A stretch of DNA of 64,000 nt, taken from Glycocaulis sp050485565. GTDB lineage: Bacteria; Pseudomonadota; Alphaproteobacteria; Caulobacterales; Maricaulaceae. The stretch spans positions 1 through 64,000 of the forward strand of contig NZ_JBJHBQ010000008.1 in the NCBI RefSeq assembly GCF_050485565.1, given 5' to 3'. The notes beneath the pieces were generated by a model. That model ran no database searches and had not been told where the DNA came from. It worked only from the letters and a program-made list of their open reading frames with translations. A program made the translations under genes and the position numbers. Below, piece by piece: positions 51,761 to 61,394 of the stretch; positions within the stretch are counted from its first letter, which is position 1; the number at the start of each line of letters is the position of its first letter.

Positions 51761-52195
51761 ATGGGACACACGCATACCAGTACCGAGACCAAGCTTGCCA
51801 AGGCCGATGCCGTGTGCGCGCAGAAGGGCCTGTCGCTGACGCCGCTGCGCAAGCGCGTGCTGGAATTACTGCTGGAAGCGGGAGGGCCGGTGAAGGCGTA
51901 TGACCTTCTGGCCGCGCTGAAACCTGATGGCAGCGCCCAGCCGCCGACCATTTACCGCGCGCTCGATTTCCTCACTCAGGCCGGCCTTGCCCACCGGGTG
52001 GAGGCGCTGAACGCCTATCTGGCCTGCGTGCACGGCCATGGTGACGAGATTGCCGAGCTGTTCATCTGCGAGACCTGCGGCAAGGTACGCGAGCAGCACG
52101 CCCCTGCCCTGCCCGACCATACGCCGGAAGGCTTTCAGATCGCCCGCTCCGTGCTGGAGCATTACGGGCGCTGCGCGCAATGCAGCAAGGCGTGA
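51761..52195 (+). CDS. zur: Fur-family regulator, Zur
   Basis: 144 residues. Winged-helix DNA-binding half: LAKADAVCAQKGLSLTPLRKRVLELLLEAG...PPTIYRALDFLTQAGLAHRVEALNAY. The metal-binding half has CVHGHGDEIAELFICETCGKVREQ and a C-terminal CAQC, giving the two C-x-x-C structural zinc pairs. It is shorter in the H-rich linker than Fur, consistent with Zur. The start at 51761 gives the family N-terminus. It is divergent from a TonB receptor with a shared operator candidate. As a zinc-loaded repressor it would shut off zinc uptake. Confidence 0.86.
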   Translation: MGHTHTSTETKLAKADAVCAQKGLSLTPLRKRVLELLLEAGGPVKAYDLLAALKPDGSAQPPTIYRALDFLTQAGLAHRVEALNAYLACVHGHGDEIAELFICETCGKVREQHAPALPDHTPEGFQIARSVLEHYGRCAQCSKA

Positions 52196-52254
52196 CGCGC
52201 CTGCCCGAACCGGCCTAGGCTTTTCCCGGTCAGACAAAGAGGCGGGAGGTCAGC

Positions 52255-53178
52255 ATGCAAGAGCTGTGGCGCGGTAATGCCAATGCATGGGAATGCGATG
52301 AGCTGGGGCACATGAATGTGCGCTTCTACATCGCCAAGGCCATGCAGGCGGTCGGCACGCTGTCTGACCTTGCCGGCATGCGCCATGCCTTCCGCAGCGA
52401 CGCCATCGCCACGCTGATCACACGCGAGCTGCAGGTGCGTTATCTCGCCGAATGCCATGCCGGCGTGCCGCTGGTCATACAGGGCGGCGTAACGGATATC
52501 GGTGAGGACAGCGTGGAGCTGGCCCTCATCATGGAACACACCGTCAAGGAACGCCCGGCAGCGAGCTTCCTCATCCGGCTCGATCATTGCGACCCGCGTT
52601 CGGGCAAGCCCTTCAACTGGTCGGACCGTCTGCGCGAAGGGCTGGAAGACTTGCGTATCGAGCGGCCTGCAGAAGTGATTGCGCGCACCCTTACCGCCTC
52701 CAAGCCGCGCAGCGATATTTCGCTAAAGCTTGCGGACAAGCTCGGCATGGCGGTGACGGGGCGCGGGCGGTTCGGGCCGGAAGATGCCGACATTTTCGGG
52801 CGCATGCGCGCGGAAGCCGCCATCGGCAAGACCTCCGACAGCGTGATCCATTTCAAGGACGGCTTCCCGGAGGAATGGTCCGCCCATGGTGACGGGGCCG
52901 GGCTGGAGCTTGGCGGCGCGCTGCTCGAAGCGCGCATCATCTATCGCCGCCTGCCTTTGCCCGGTGATGGCTATCTGATGCGGTCGGGGCTTATCGGCGC
53001 GAGCGAGAATGTCCGCTCGCTGGTCCACTGGATGCTTGATCCGGTGACCGGCCAGCCGCTCTGGTCCATCGAAGGCGTCGCCTGCATGATGGATCTCAAA
53101 GCCCGCCGCCTGTTCAAGACGCCGCCCGAACGGCTGGCGGAATTGCGGGCCAAGGTGATCGAGGGCTTGAGCGTTTAG
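52255..53178 (+). CDS. Tandem hot-dog acyl-CoA thioesterase-like protein
   Basis: 307 residues. The N-terminal half has WRGNANAWECDELGHMNVRFYIAKAMQAV, the 4HBT active-site helix with catalytic aspartate and GHMN, then VRYLAECHAGVPLVI. The C-terminal half repeats the beta-sheet pattern (LLEARIIYRRLPLPGDGYLMRSG) without the catalytic motif, suggesting a fused double hot-dog where one half is structural. The substrate is unknown. Its start has GGGAGG upstream. It may be related to the fatty-acid genes further along but is separated from them by an AT-rich insertion. Confidence 0.82.
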   Translation: MQELWRGNANAWECDELGHMNVRFYIAKAMQAVGTLSDLAGMRHAFRSDAIATLITRELQVRYLAECHAGVPLVIQGGVTDIGEDSVELALIMEHTVKERPAASFLIRLDHCDPRSGKPFNWSDRLREGLEDLRIERPAEVIARTLTASKPRSDISLKLADKLGMAVTGRGRFGPEDADIFGRMRAEAAIGKTSDSVIHFKDGFPEEWSAHGDGAGLELGGALLEARIIYRRLPLPGDGYLMRSGLIGASENVRSLVHWMLDPVTGQPLWSIEGVACMMDLKARRLFKTPPERLAELRAKVIEGLSV

Positions 53179-53194
53179 GGGGACTCCCTCTTAC

Positions 53195-53300
53195 CTCGTC
53201 GTTCCCGCGCAGGCGGGAACCCAGTGCCAACCAGCACTGACTTCGCTATGATCTCGGTATCCCGGGTCAAGCCCGGGAACCCGGTTGAAAGGCCAGAGAG
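53195..53300. repeat. Intergenic palindromes
   Basis: The palindrome at 53195-53224 is identical to that at 41945-41973 (core TTCCCGCGCAGGCGGGAA). It is followed by CCCGGGTCAAGCCCGGG (53261-53277). Dispersed copies in unrelated gaps argue for a REP-like family. Confidence 0.65.
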
Positions 53301-53393
53301 AGAGCCGTTATACGGCGCCCAGAAGCTCGGCTCCGCCTCGCGCTCACGCGGTAAATGCCTCGCGAACAAAAGAAATCGGGCGGAGCTTACCTC

Positions 53394-54788
53394 TCACGCC
53401 TCAGGGTACTCAGACACGCTGGCTTCAATTAAAGCAGAATTCGCAAATGGCCTCTTACCGACTTCCTGACAAAGTTTTTCGAAAGATTCCCAATCCTCAT
53501 CTTCCAGGGCGTCCCGCGTCGCAAAAATAATGTCTTCAGAGCGGAATTTGAATTTCTTAGCTGGATTTTCGAACGCTATGCCGACAACGATTTCAGTCTC
53601 GAGGTCTTTTTGAAATAACCCCATCATGTACATGAACAACGAAGAAGTTCTGGAGCGTCGATATTCATCATATTCTCCTTCGACAATTGGCTCCTCCCGG
53701 TCCATCTGGAGGAATACGTAGGCAAGCTTGCGTCCCGAAGCATGCTTTCGGCGCAACATAGCACGGGCAGCCAGAGGTTTATCGATATGCTCTTCTGCCC
53801 ATTCAACCACACCCTCCATTATCAGGCGTCGTTCTGTTCGGTTTTCCATTGCAAGGTATCGCATCCCCTGCTCTTTTTGCTCGAGGCTAGTATTGAATAA
53901 ATCGATACTTGTGCCCTCGCGCATGTTTTTACCAAATCGGTCGATCAACCGGTCCCATGCGTACGAAACTTCATCAGCTATCACGCGCCGGCGAAAACGC
54001 TCATCGAAATACAAGCTCTGAAAATCGTCTTCATCATATGCTATGTAGCTGGTGTCATTAGCATTGCTATATATTTTTGATAGTGAATGTCGATCATACT
54101 CGTTAACAGACTTCATGTACTCTGCTAAGATGCCCTCCTCACCTTTGACATAAACAGACTGCGCACTCAGAAATAGCTTCTGACGCTCACGCAAATAATT
54201 TATGATGTCTTCCGGCGTATCAATAAATCGACAAATAAGCTCAAAAATCGATTCGCAAAATATATGAAACAACTCGCCGTCGACGATTTGATTAACAAAA
54301 AAAGGTGACTGATATCCATCCGGTCCAGCGTAGAGTGAAAATGATCCTGTATCACCACCAAAGTGGTTAATGCACGCTACATTCGAATTTCTGACCAATA
54401 ATATCTTAAAAATTTCAGCATCAGCTGGCACATTTGGAACACTGTACTCTAAACGCCTATCCGTGAAAACTTCGTTTGGATTTGCTTTTAGCCATCGCTC
54501 AGCACCGCGTGCCTGTGAAGCAGATTTAATGATGGATGTTTTATGCCATCGCGCCCATCGAACTTCATCTGATCCAGATTGCGGATATTTTATATCTTTC
54601 TCCGAAATAACCAGCACAACATTGCCATAAACGATAAGCAAATCGCAAAGTTCAACCGGCTTTTCCTTAGTTCCGCTGGTTTTCGGACGGAATGGTGAAG
54701 TATGCGTCCAAAGGTCCAAAAACACGCGCTTTGCTAAACGTTCCAGATGGGCCTCGCCCTCTGTGTTTGGTTTTCCATAGGGAAGCAT
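53394..54788 (-). CDS. AT-rich orphan protein, possible PD-(D/E)XK nuclease
   Basis: 464 residues, no signal peptide or membrane segment. Near the N-terminus ELCDLLIVYGNVVLVISEKDIKYP has the form D-x(n)-(hydrophobic)-E-x-D/K of restriction-endonuclease-like cores: an acidic residue before a strand, then E-K-D-I-K on the next. The rest has no domain I recognise. The base composition is far lower in GC than every neighbour (A- and T-rich codons such as AAA, AAT and ATT), the hallmark of recent transfer. It stands alone between a thioesterase and fad genes. A defence role is conceivable but not shown. Confidence 0.6.
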   Translation of the reverse strand: MLPYGKPNTEGEAHLERLAKRVFLDLWTHTSPFRPKTSGTKEKPVELCDLLIVYGNVVLVISEKDIKYPQSGSDEVRWARWHKTSIIKSASQARGAERWLKANPNEVFTDRRLEYSVPNVPADAEIFKILLVRNSNVACINHFGGDTGSFSLYAGPDGYQSPFFVNQIVDGELFHIFCESIFELICRFIDTPEDIINYLRERQKLFLSAQSVYVKGEEGILAEYMKSVNEYDRHSLSKIYSNANDTSYIAYDEDDFQSLYFDERFRRRVIADEVSYAWDRLIDRFGKNMREGTSIDLFNTSLEQKEQGMRYLAMENRTERRLIMEGVVEWAEEHIDKPLAARAMLRRKHASGRKLAYVFLQMDREEPIVEGEYDEYRRSRTSSLFMYMMGLFQKDLETEIVVGIAFENPAKKFKFRSEDIIFATRDALEDEDWESFEKLCQEVGKRPFANSALIEASVSEYPEA

Positions 54789-54852
54789 TGGTGCGTGTCT
54801 TTCACAAATACGAAGTTAGCTCAATTCTGCCAGCTTTCTAGCTTCCGCCCAA

Positions 54853-54884
54853 CGAAAAACCCCGGTGCGTCACCGCACCGGGGC
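54853..54884 (-). terminator. Intrinsic terminator after the fadJ-like gene
   Basis: On the minus strand CCCCGGTGCG, four-base loop, CGCACCGGGG, followed by TTTTTCG. About 25 bp after the fadJ-like stop. Confidence 0.88.
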
Positions 54885-54909
54885 TCTTCGTCAGTCATTC
54901 ACCTGAAAA

Positions 54910-57108
54910 TCAGGCCGCCTTCTTCGGCGCGAAGCGGGCGTAGAAGGTTTCCTTCTTCGCCGCCATGTCGCGCAGGAGCTGGGGCACTTCGAACGGCTTG
55001 CCGTACTTTTTGGCCAGCTCGTCGGCACGTGCCACGAACTTGTCCGTGCCAACCGTGTCGATGAAGGAGATCACGCCGCCGGTATAGGGCGCAAAGCCCC
55101 AGCCCAGGATCGAGCCGACATCGGCCTCGCGCGGGTCTTCAACAATGCCTTCGGCCATGGTGCGGGCCGCCTCGATGGCTTGTGCATAGAGGATACGGTC
55201 CTTGATCTCGCCCACGCTCGGCTGGTCGTCTGCGGGGAGCAGCTTGCCGTTCGGGGCAAACTGGCCAAGCTCGTCCCACAGGCGCTTGCCGCCTTCCTCG
55301 TAGACGTAGAAGCCCTTGCCATTCTTGCGGCCATAGCGGCCAAGCTCGTACATCTTCTCGATCACCTCGGCATTCGGCGTCTGTTCGAAGGCATCGCCCA
55401 GATCCTTCTTGGTCTGCTGGAGCACCTTGTAGCCAAGATCGATGGCCACCTCGTCCTGCAGGGAGAGCGGGCCGACGGGCATGCCCGCCATCTTGGCCGC
55501 GTTCTCGATGAGGGCGGGTTTGACGCCTTCGGTCAGCAGCGAGGTGCCCTGCTCGATATAGCGCATCACGCAGCGATTGGCGTAGAAGCCGCGCGTATCG
55601 GCCACCACGATCGGCGTCTTCTTGATCTTGCTGACGAAATCGATGGCGCGGCTGACGGCATAATCGCCGGTGTGCTTGCCGACGATCAGCTCGACCAGAT
55701 TCATTTTTTCTACCGGCGAGAAGAAGTGAATGCCGATGAAATGATCGGGACGCTCCGATGCCTTCGCAAGAGAGCTGATCGGAATGGTGGAGGTGTTAGA
55801 GCCAAACACGGCATCCTTGCCCAGATGCTCCTCGGCCTTCTTCGTGATCTCCGCCTTGAGATCGGAGTTTTCAAACACCGCCTCGACAACCAGATCGACG
55901 TCTTTGAGCAGGCTGTAATCGGTAGTCGCGGTGATCAGACGCTCCAGCTCATTGGCCTTGGCTTCGGAAATCTTGCCGCGTTTGACGCCCTTGGCGAAGA
56001 AGTCCGCAGCGTGCTGCTTGCCTTTGTCGGCGCTTTCCTGATCGCGGTCGATCAGCACCACTTCGATCCCGGCCTGCGCCGACACGGTGGCAACGCCCGC
56101 CCCCATGAAGCCAGCACCGATAACGCCGATCTTTTTGATCTCGCCCTTGTCCTGACCCTGCGGGCGGCGGCTGCCCTTGTCCAGCGACTGCTTGGACAGG
56201 AAGAGCGAGCGGATCATGTTGCGGCTTTCCGGACGCATCAGCAGCTTGGTGAAGTAGCGGCTCTCAATGCGCAAACCGGCATCGATCGGCACCTGCAGGC
56301 CCTCATAGACGCATGACAGGATATAGCGCTGGGCCGGATAATTCCCGTAGGTCTCTTTGAGCAGCATCGGGGATGCGCCCGCGAAAATCTGCATGCCCGC
56401 CGGGTGGTAGGGTCCGCCGCCGGGGATTTTGAACTTGTCCTGGTCCCAGGGCTGTTTGGCGCCATTGGGGTCCTTCTTGACCCATTCCTTGGCCTTGTCG
56501 ACCAGCTCGGCAGCCGAGGCGATCTCGTGGACCACGCCCTGATCCTTCGCGGACTGGGCATCGAACTGCTTGCCCTGCAGCATGATCGGCGCAGCGTTCA
56601 TCACGCCGATCAGGCGCGGCAGGCGCTGCGTACCGCCGCCGCCGGGCAGAACGCCGACCAGGCTTTCCGGCAGGCCGAGCTTGGCGCCGGTATCAAAGGC
56701 CATGATGCGGTAATGGCAGGCGAGCGTCACCTCGAACCCGCCGCCGAGCGCGAGCCCATTGATGGCAGCCGCAATCGGCTTGCCGCAGGTTTCCAGCTCG
56801 CGCAGCTGGGCGTTCAGACGGAACGCCGTGTCGAACAGCTTCTGCTTGGCTTCTTCTTCAGAGAGACCTTTCAGGTCCATCATGCCAGCGCCCAGCTCGG
56901 AGAGGTCCGCGCCTGCGCAGAAGGCTTTCTTGCCAGAGGTGATGACCGCGCCCTTGACCGCATTGTCCTTGGCGATCCGGTTCACAATCTCCCCGATTTC
57001 CGCCATCACGGCAGCAGAGAGCACGTTCATGGATACGCCGGGGCTGTCGAATGTGACGAGGGCAATGCCGTCATCGTCAAGATCGTATTTGAAGTGTGTG
57101 TAGCTCAT
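54910..57108 (-). CDS. fadJ: Fatty-acid oxidation multifunctional enzyme (enoyl-CoA hydratase / 3-hydroxyacyl-CoA dehydrogenase)
   Basis: 732 residues, two modules. Residues 1-190: crotonase with VITSGKKAFCAGADLSEL and AAINGLALGGGFEVTLACHYRI plus LPESLVGVLPGGGGTQRLPR. From about 320: KKIGVIGAGFMGAGVATVSAQAGIEVVLIDRD (NAD site), HFFSPVEKMNLVELIVG and GFYANRCVMRY, the 3-hydroxyacyl-CoA dehydrogenase. It hydrates and oxidises enoyl-CoA in beta-oxidation. A lipoprotein gene separates it from the thiolase gene. No N-terminal export signal. Confidence 0.93.
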   Translation of the reverse strand: MSYTHFKYDLDDDGIALVTFDSPGVSMNVLSAAVMAEIGEIVNRIAKDNAVKGAVITSGKKAFCAGADLSELGAGMMDLKGLSEEEAKQKLFDTAFRLNAQLRELETCGKPIAAAINGLALGGGFEVTLACHYRIMAFDTGAKLGLPESLVGVLPGGGGTQRLPRLIGVMNAAPIMLQGKQFDAQSAKDQGVVHEIASAAELVDKAKEWVKKDPNGAKQPWDQDKFKIPGGGPYHPAGMQIFAGASPMLLKETYGNYPAQRYILSCVYEGLQVPIDAGLRIESRYFTKLLMRPESRNMIRSLFLSKQSLDKGSRRPQGQDKGEIKKIGVIGAGFMGAGVATVSAQAGIEVVLIDRDQESADKGKQHAADFFAKGVKRGKISEAKANELERLITATTDYSLLKDVDLVVEAVFENSDLKAEITKKAEEHLGKDAVFGSNTSTIPISSLAKASERPDHFIGIHFFSPVEKMNLVELIVGKHTGDYAVSRAIDFVSKIKKTPIVVADTRGFYANRCVMRYIEQGTSLLTEGVKPALIENAAKMAGMPVGPLSLQDEVAIDLGYKVLQQTKKDLGDAFEQTPNAEVIEKMYELGRYGRKNGKGFYVYEEGGKRLWDELGQFAPNGKLLPADDQPSVGEIKDRILYAQAIEAARTMAEGIVEDPREADVGSILGWGFAPYTGGVISFIDTVGTDKFVARADELAKKYGKPFEVPQLLRDMAAKKETFYARFAPKKAA

Positions 57109-57119
57109 TTTGTTTCTCC

Positions 57120-57240
57120 TGCGCCCTCGCCCTTCGAGACGCCACGTTGTGGCTCCTCAGGGTGAGGGCTTGGTTCTGTGCTGTTGTCCCTCATCCTGAG
57201 GAGGCGGTCAGGCCGTCTCGAAGGACGAGGGAGCGGTGTC
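57120..57240. repeat. Intergenic inverted repeat between fadJ-like and lipoprotein genes
   Basis: The gap contains TTCGAGACG...CGTCTCGAA (about 57136-57223) enclosing CCTCAGGGTGAGG and CCTCATCCTGAGG. This looks like another dispersed palindrome of the kind seen in other gaps, and it would separate the fadJ-like gene from the upstream lipoprotein and fadA genes. Confidence 0.5.
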
Positions 57241-57244
57241 GCGA

Positions 57245-57574
57245 TCATCTAAGTTCAGGCTCGAGAGGATACGGCCCCATTACCCGGTTGGCGTGCGTCC
57301 AGACGATGTACACCACCCAGTTACGGCCATCTGCGGTGCAACGAACAAGGTATTCACCGCTACTACTGTAATGGCTTCGGAACTCGTACTGCCCGCAACC
57401 ACGGATGTTGTTCTGCGCCAAGGTGGCGGTAATTCCGGTGTTGACGCGCTGGTTCCACGAACCTGGATAAGTTTCAGCTACTGAACGGTTTTGGGGCGGC
57501 TCAGCTTGCCCACAAGCGGCAAGTACGCCTGCCGCTAGCACACCGATTAGTATCCCTTTAGCCCGGAGCATCAT
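57245..57574 (-). CDS. Small lipoprotein of unknown function
   Basis: 109 residues. The signal peptide ends in lipobox LAAC (GVLAAGVLAACGQAEPP). The mature part has two further cysteines (IRGCGQYEF and VRCTADG) and is otherwise hydrophilic. It starts 5 bp after the fadA stop and precedes the fadJ-like gene, an unusual insertion in a beta-oxidation block. ATG at 57574 and 57571 are both possible. Confidence 0.75.
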   Translation of the reverse strand: MMLRAKGILIGVLAAGVLAACGQAEPPQNRSVAETYPGSWNQRVNTGITATLAQNNIRGCGQYEFRSHYSSSGEYLVRCTADGRNWVVYIVWTHANRVMGPYPLEPELR

Positions 57575-57579
57575 CTGAC

Positions 57580-58788
57580 CTAAACCCGCTCGATGATGGT
57601 GGCTGTGCCCATGCCGCCGCCGACACACAGGGTCGCCAGCGCCGTGCCCTTGCCGGTGCGCTCCAGCTCGTCCAGCAGGGTGCCCAGGATCATCGCGCCG
57701 GTCGCGCCCAGCGGGTGGCCGAGCGCAATCGCGCCGCCATTGACGTTCACCTTGTCGTGCGGGACGCCAAGGTCTTCCATGAAGCGCAGGACGACTGCCG
57801 CAAACGCCTCGTTCATCTCGTAAAGATCGATGTCTTCCGGGTTCATGCCGGCTTTCTTCAGCGCCTTGCGGGCGGAAGGCGCCGGGCCGGTCAGCATGAT
57901 GGTCGGCTCAGAGCCGATGGAGGCCATGGAGCGGATGCGCGCGCGGGGTTTGAGACCCAGCTTCTCGCCCATCTCCTTGTTGCCGATCAGCACGGCCGCC
58001 GCACCGTCCACGATGCCCGACGAGTTGCCCGCATGGTGGACGAAGTTGATCTTCTCAACGTCGGGATAGCGCTGGATCGCGACGTTATCGAGGCCCACAA
58101 AGGCCGCGAGATCACGGAAGGCGGGCTTAAGGCTCGCCAGTGACTGCATGTCGGTTTCGGGGCGCATATATTCGTCATGGTCCAGCTGCGTCAGGCCGAG
58201 CTGGTTCTTCACCGGCACAACCGACTTCTTGAACCGGCCTTCATCCCACGCCTTCTTGGCGCGCTTCTGGCTCTCCACGGCATAGGCGTCCACGTCATCG
58301 CGCGAATAGCCATATTTGGAGGCAATCAGGTCCGCCGAGATGCCCTGCGGCACGAAGTAATGGTCAAAGGCCATTTCCGGATCGACGACCATCGCCCCGC
58401 CATCAGAGCCCATGGGAACACGGCTCATGGCTTCCACACCGCCGCCAATGGCCATGTCGGCCTCGCCGGACATGACTTTCGCTGCCGCCAGGTTCACCGC
58501 CTCAAGACCCGACGCGCAGAAACGGTTCACCTGCGCACCGGCCACGTTCTCGGCATAACGCGCGTTGAGCACAGCGGCGCGGGCAATGTCCGCGCCCTGC
58601 TCGCCCACCGGCGAGACGCAGCCCAGGATCACGTCGTCGACGAGGCTGGTGTCGAGATTATTGCGCTCGCGAATGGCCTGAAGCTGCTGGGTGGCCAGTT
58701 GCAGAGCGGTGATCTCGTGCAGTGTGCCGTTCTTCTTGCCCTTGCCCCGCGGTGTGCGGGTGGCGTCATAGATATAGGCGTCGGTCAT
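57580..58788 (-). CDS. fadA: Acetyl-CoA C-acyltransferase (thiolase), FadA-like
   Basis: 402 residues. Thiolase active sites are all present: NRFCASGLEAVNLAA with the acylated cysteine, NGGAIALGHPLGATGA, and ALATLCVGGGMGTATII with the second cysteine. It cleaves 3-ketoacyl-CoA at the last step of beta-oxidation. Same orientation as the lipoprotein and fadJ-like genes downstream, probably co-transcribed with the lipoprotein. Confidence 0.95.
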   Translation of the reverse strand: MTDAYIYDATRTPRGKGKKNGTLHEITALQLATQQLQAIRERNNLDTSLVDDVILGCVSPVGEQGADIARAAVLNARYAENVAGAQVNRFCASGLEAVNLAAAKVMSGEADMAIGGGVEAMSRVPMGSDGGAMVVDPEMAFDHYFVPQGISADLIASKYGYSRDDVDAYAVESQKRAKKAWDEGRFKKSVVPVKNQLGLTQLDHDEYMRPETDMQSLASLKPAFRDLAAFVGLDNVAIQRYPDVEKINFVHHAGNSSGIVDGAAAVLIGNKEMGEKLGLKPRARIRSMASIGSEPTIMLTGPAPSARKALKKAGMNPEDIDLYEMNEAFAAVVLRFMEDLGVPHDKVNVNGGAIALGHPLGATGAMILGTLLDELERTGKGTALATLCVGGGMGTATIIERV

Positions 58789-58812
58789 GGGAAACTCCCT
58801 GTTGGCGGTTTC

Positions 58813-59277
58813 TTATTCGCAGCGGTATCGGACCCAGTCGTAATGACCGTCCTCCACCGTGATCTCGTCCGGGCCGGTGGCCCTTATGGTCAGTGTCCTG
58901 TCAGGTTCGCTCTGGCCTTCGGCGGTGCAGGAGACGCGGGCAAAGCTCATCTCGCCCTCCCGGCCCAGCTCCAGCACGTCGCAGGCAAGTTCGTAGAGGC
59001 CCCAGCGCTCCGCAGTCAGCGTGAACATGCCTTCCGGCCCACACGCCCTGCTCATGCCCCAGCGGCCTGCGAAATTCGCGTTGAAATGGCCCAGCGCACC
59101 AATGGCGTCCGCGCTGTCAGGAACAGGGTCCGTGCCGGATTGCTCTGCCTCATCGTCAACGGTCATGCCGTCAACAGGGTCGGAGCGCAGATCCTCTTCC
59201 GGCGGGCGGTCAGGCGGCTCGCACGCGGCAAGAATGAAGGCAGCGGCAATGGCGGTGAAAAACATATTGCGGGTCAT
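58813..59277 (-). CDS. Lipoprotein of unknown function
   Basis: 154 residues. The signal peptide ends in lipobox ILAAC (AAAFILAACEPPDRPPEED). An acidic linker follows, then a compact domain with four further cysteines (SRACGPEG, LACDV, VSCTAEG, VRYRCE) that may form two disulfides. Its start overlaps the OsmC stop by 4 bp, so it is coupled to that gene. No family recognised. Confidence 0.75.
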   Translation of the reverse strand: MTRNMFFTAIAAAFILAACEPPDRPPEEDLRSDPVDGMTVDDEAEQSGTDPVPDSADAIGALGHFNANFAGRWGMSRACGPEGMFTLTAERWGLYELACDVLELGREGEMSFARVSCTAEGQSEPDRTLTIRATGPDEITVEDGHYDWVRYRCE

Positions 59278-59753
59278 CGGGTGTCTCCGTTTTCGGCCCC
59301 CTTCACCACAACTTCGAAATTCACCGAGTTGGCGATGTAGCAGCGCTCATGGGCCTCGTGATGAAGCCGGGCGATGTCATCAGCGCCCGGGCGCTTGTCA
59401 CCTGAAAAGGATATCTCGGGCCGAAGTTCCACAAATATCATGCCCATGCGCCCGTCTGGCCGCTTGCCGAGCGCGCCAATCGCCTTGTCCTCATAGCGGT
59501 CAACGGTGAAACCGGCCTTGGCTGCAAGGGCGAGAAAGAACAGCATGTGGCAACTGGAAAGCGCCGCCACGAGGGCCTCTTCCGGGTCCACTGCCGCCGG
59601 GTCTGACATTGGCACGGGCACCGATGTCGGGGCAGACGAACCCGCCACCACCGCCCCGCCATCAAAGTGCCAGTCATGGCGCCTTGAATAGCGGTTGGAC
59701 GCGAAATCCTGACCATCGCGCGTCCAGACAATCGTGGCGGTGTGTTCAGACAT
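59274..59753 (-). CDS. OsmC/Ohr-family peroxiredoxin-like protein
   Basis: 159 residues. Conserved cysteines are ALSSCHMLFFLALAAKAGFTVDRYED and HERCYIANSVNFEV, the two redox cysteines of the OsmC/Ohr family, which reduces organic and fatty-acid hydroperoxides. Position inside a beta-oxidation block fits a role in detoxifying lipid hydroperoxides. Its stop overlaps the downstream lipoprotein start (ATGA). Confidence 0.9.
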   Translation of the reverse strand: MSEHTATIVWTRDGQDFASNRYSRRHDWHFDGGAVVAGSSAPTSVPVPMSDPAAVDPEEALVAALSSCHMLFFLALAAKAGFTVDRYEDKAIGALGKRPDGRMGMIFVELRPEISFSGDKRPGADDIARLHHEAHERCYIANSVNFEVVVKGAENGDTR

Positions 59754-59764
59754 TCACGTCTCCC

Positions 59765-60190
59765 TCACGCCTTGCCCATCGGATTGGCGATGACGCGCGC
59801 CGAGGCTGTTGCCGTGGCCGCGAGTTGCCCGTTGGAATCAAACAGCTCGCCTGCCAGATAAGCGACGGTCTTCCCCATCTGGACGATCCGGGCCTTTACC
59901 CGTACCCGTCCGGGAAGCACAGGGCGCAGAAAGCTGACATTCAGATTGATCGTGGGTGCGTAGGACTTGCCATCGCTTGCCAGAACGATGGCTGGCCCCA
60001 TCGTGTCGTCCAGCATGGCAGCCAGAAACCCGCCCTGGATCGTTCCAGCCGGGTTGAGGAAGTCCTCCCGGGCCTCGAAGCTCACCTCAATTGCGCCCTC
60101 CGCAGCATCTCCGCCTTCATAGCGCCAGCCCAGCAGTTTTGCTGCCGGCGGGGCGTGATTTTCAGAGAAGAAAGGGGGCGGCTTGCTCAT
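59765..60190 (-). CDS. PaaI-family hot-dog thioesterase
   Basis: 141 residues. Single hot-dog fold with NPAGTIQGGFLAAMLDDTMGPAIVLA, the H/N-G-G-x-x-x-x-x-D/E active-site region in which the usual HGG reads QGG, and TINLNVSFLRPVLPGRVRVKARIVQMGKTVAYLAGELFD. Such thioesterases clear acyl-CoA. The start at 60190 lies 2 bp after the acyl-CoA dehydrogenase stop, so the pair is probably co-transcribed. Confidence 0.88.
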   Translation of the reverse strand: MSKPPPFFSENHAPPAAKLLGWRYEGGDAAEGAIEVSFEAREDFLNPAGTIQGGFLAAMLDDTMGPAIVLASDGKSYAPTINLNVSFLRPVLPGRVRVKARIVQMGKTVAYLAGELFDSNGQLAATATASARVIANPMGKA

Positions 60191-60192
60191 CC

Positions 60193-61368
<1,176 letters not shown>

Positions 61369-61394
61369 GGAAGCGTCTCCTGTAGGCGTTTGGA

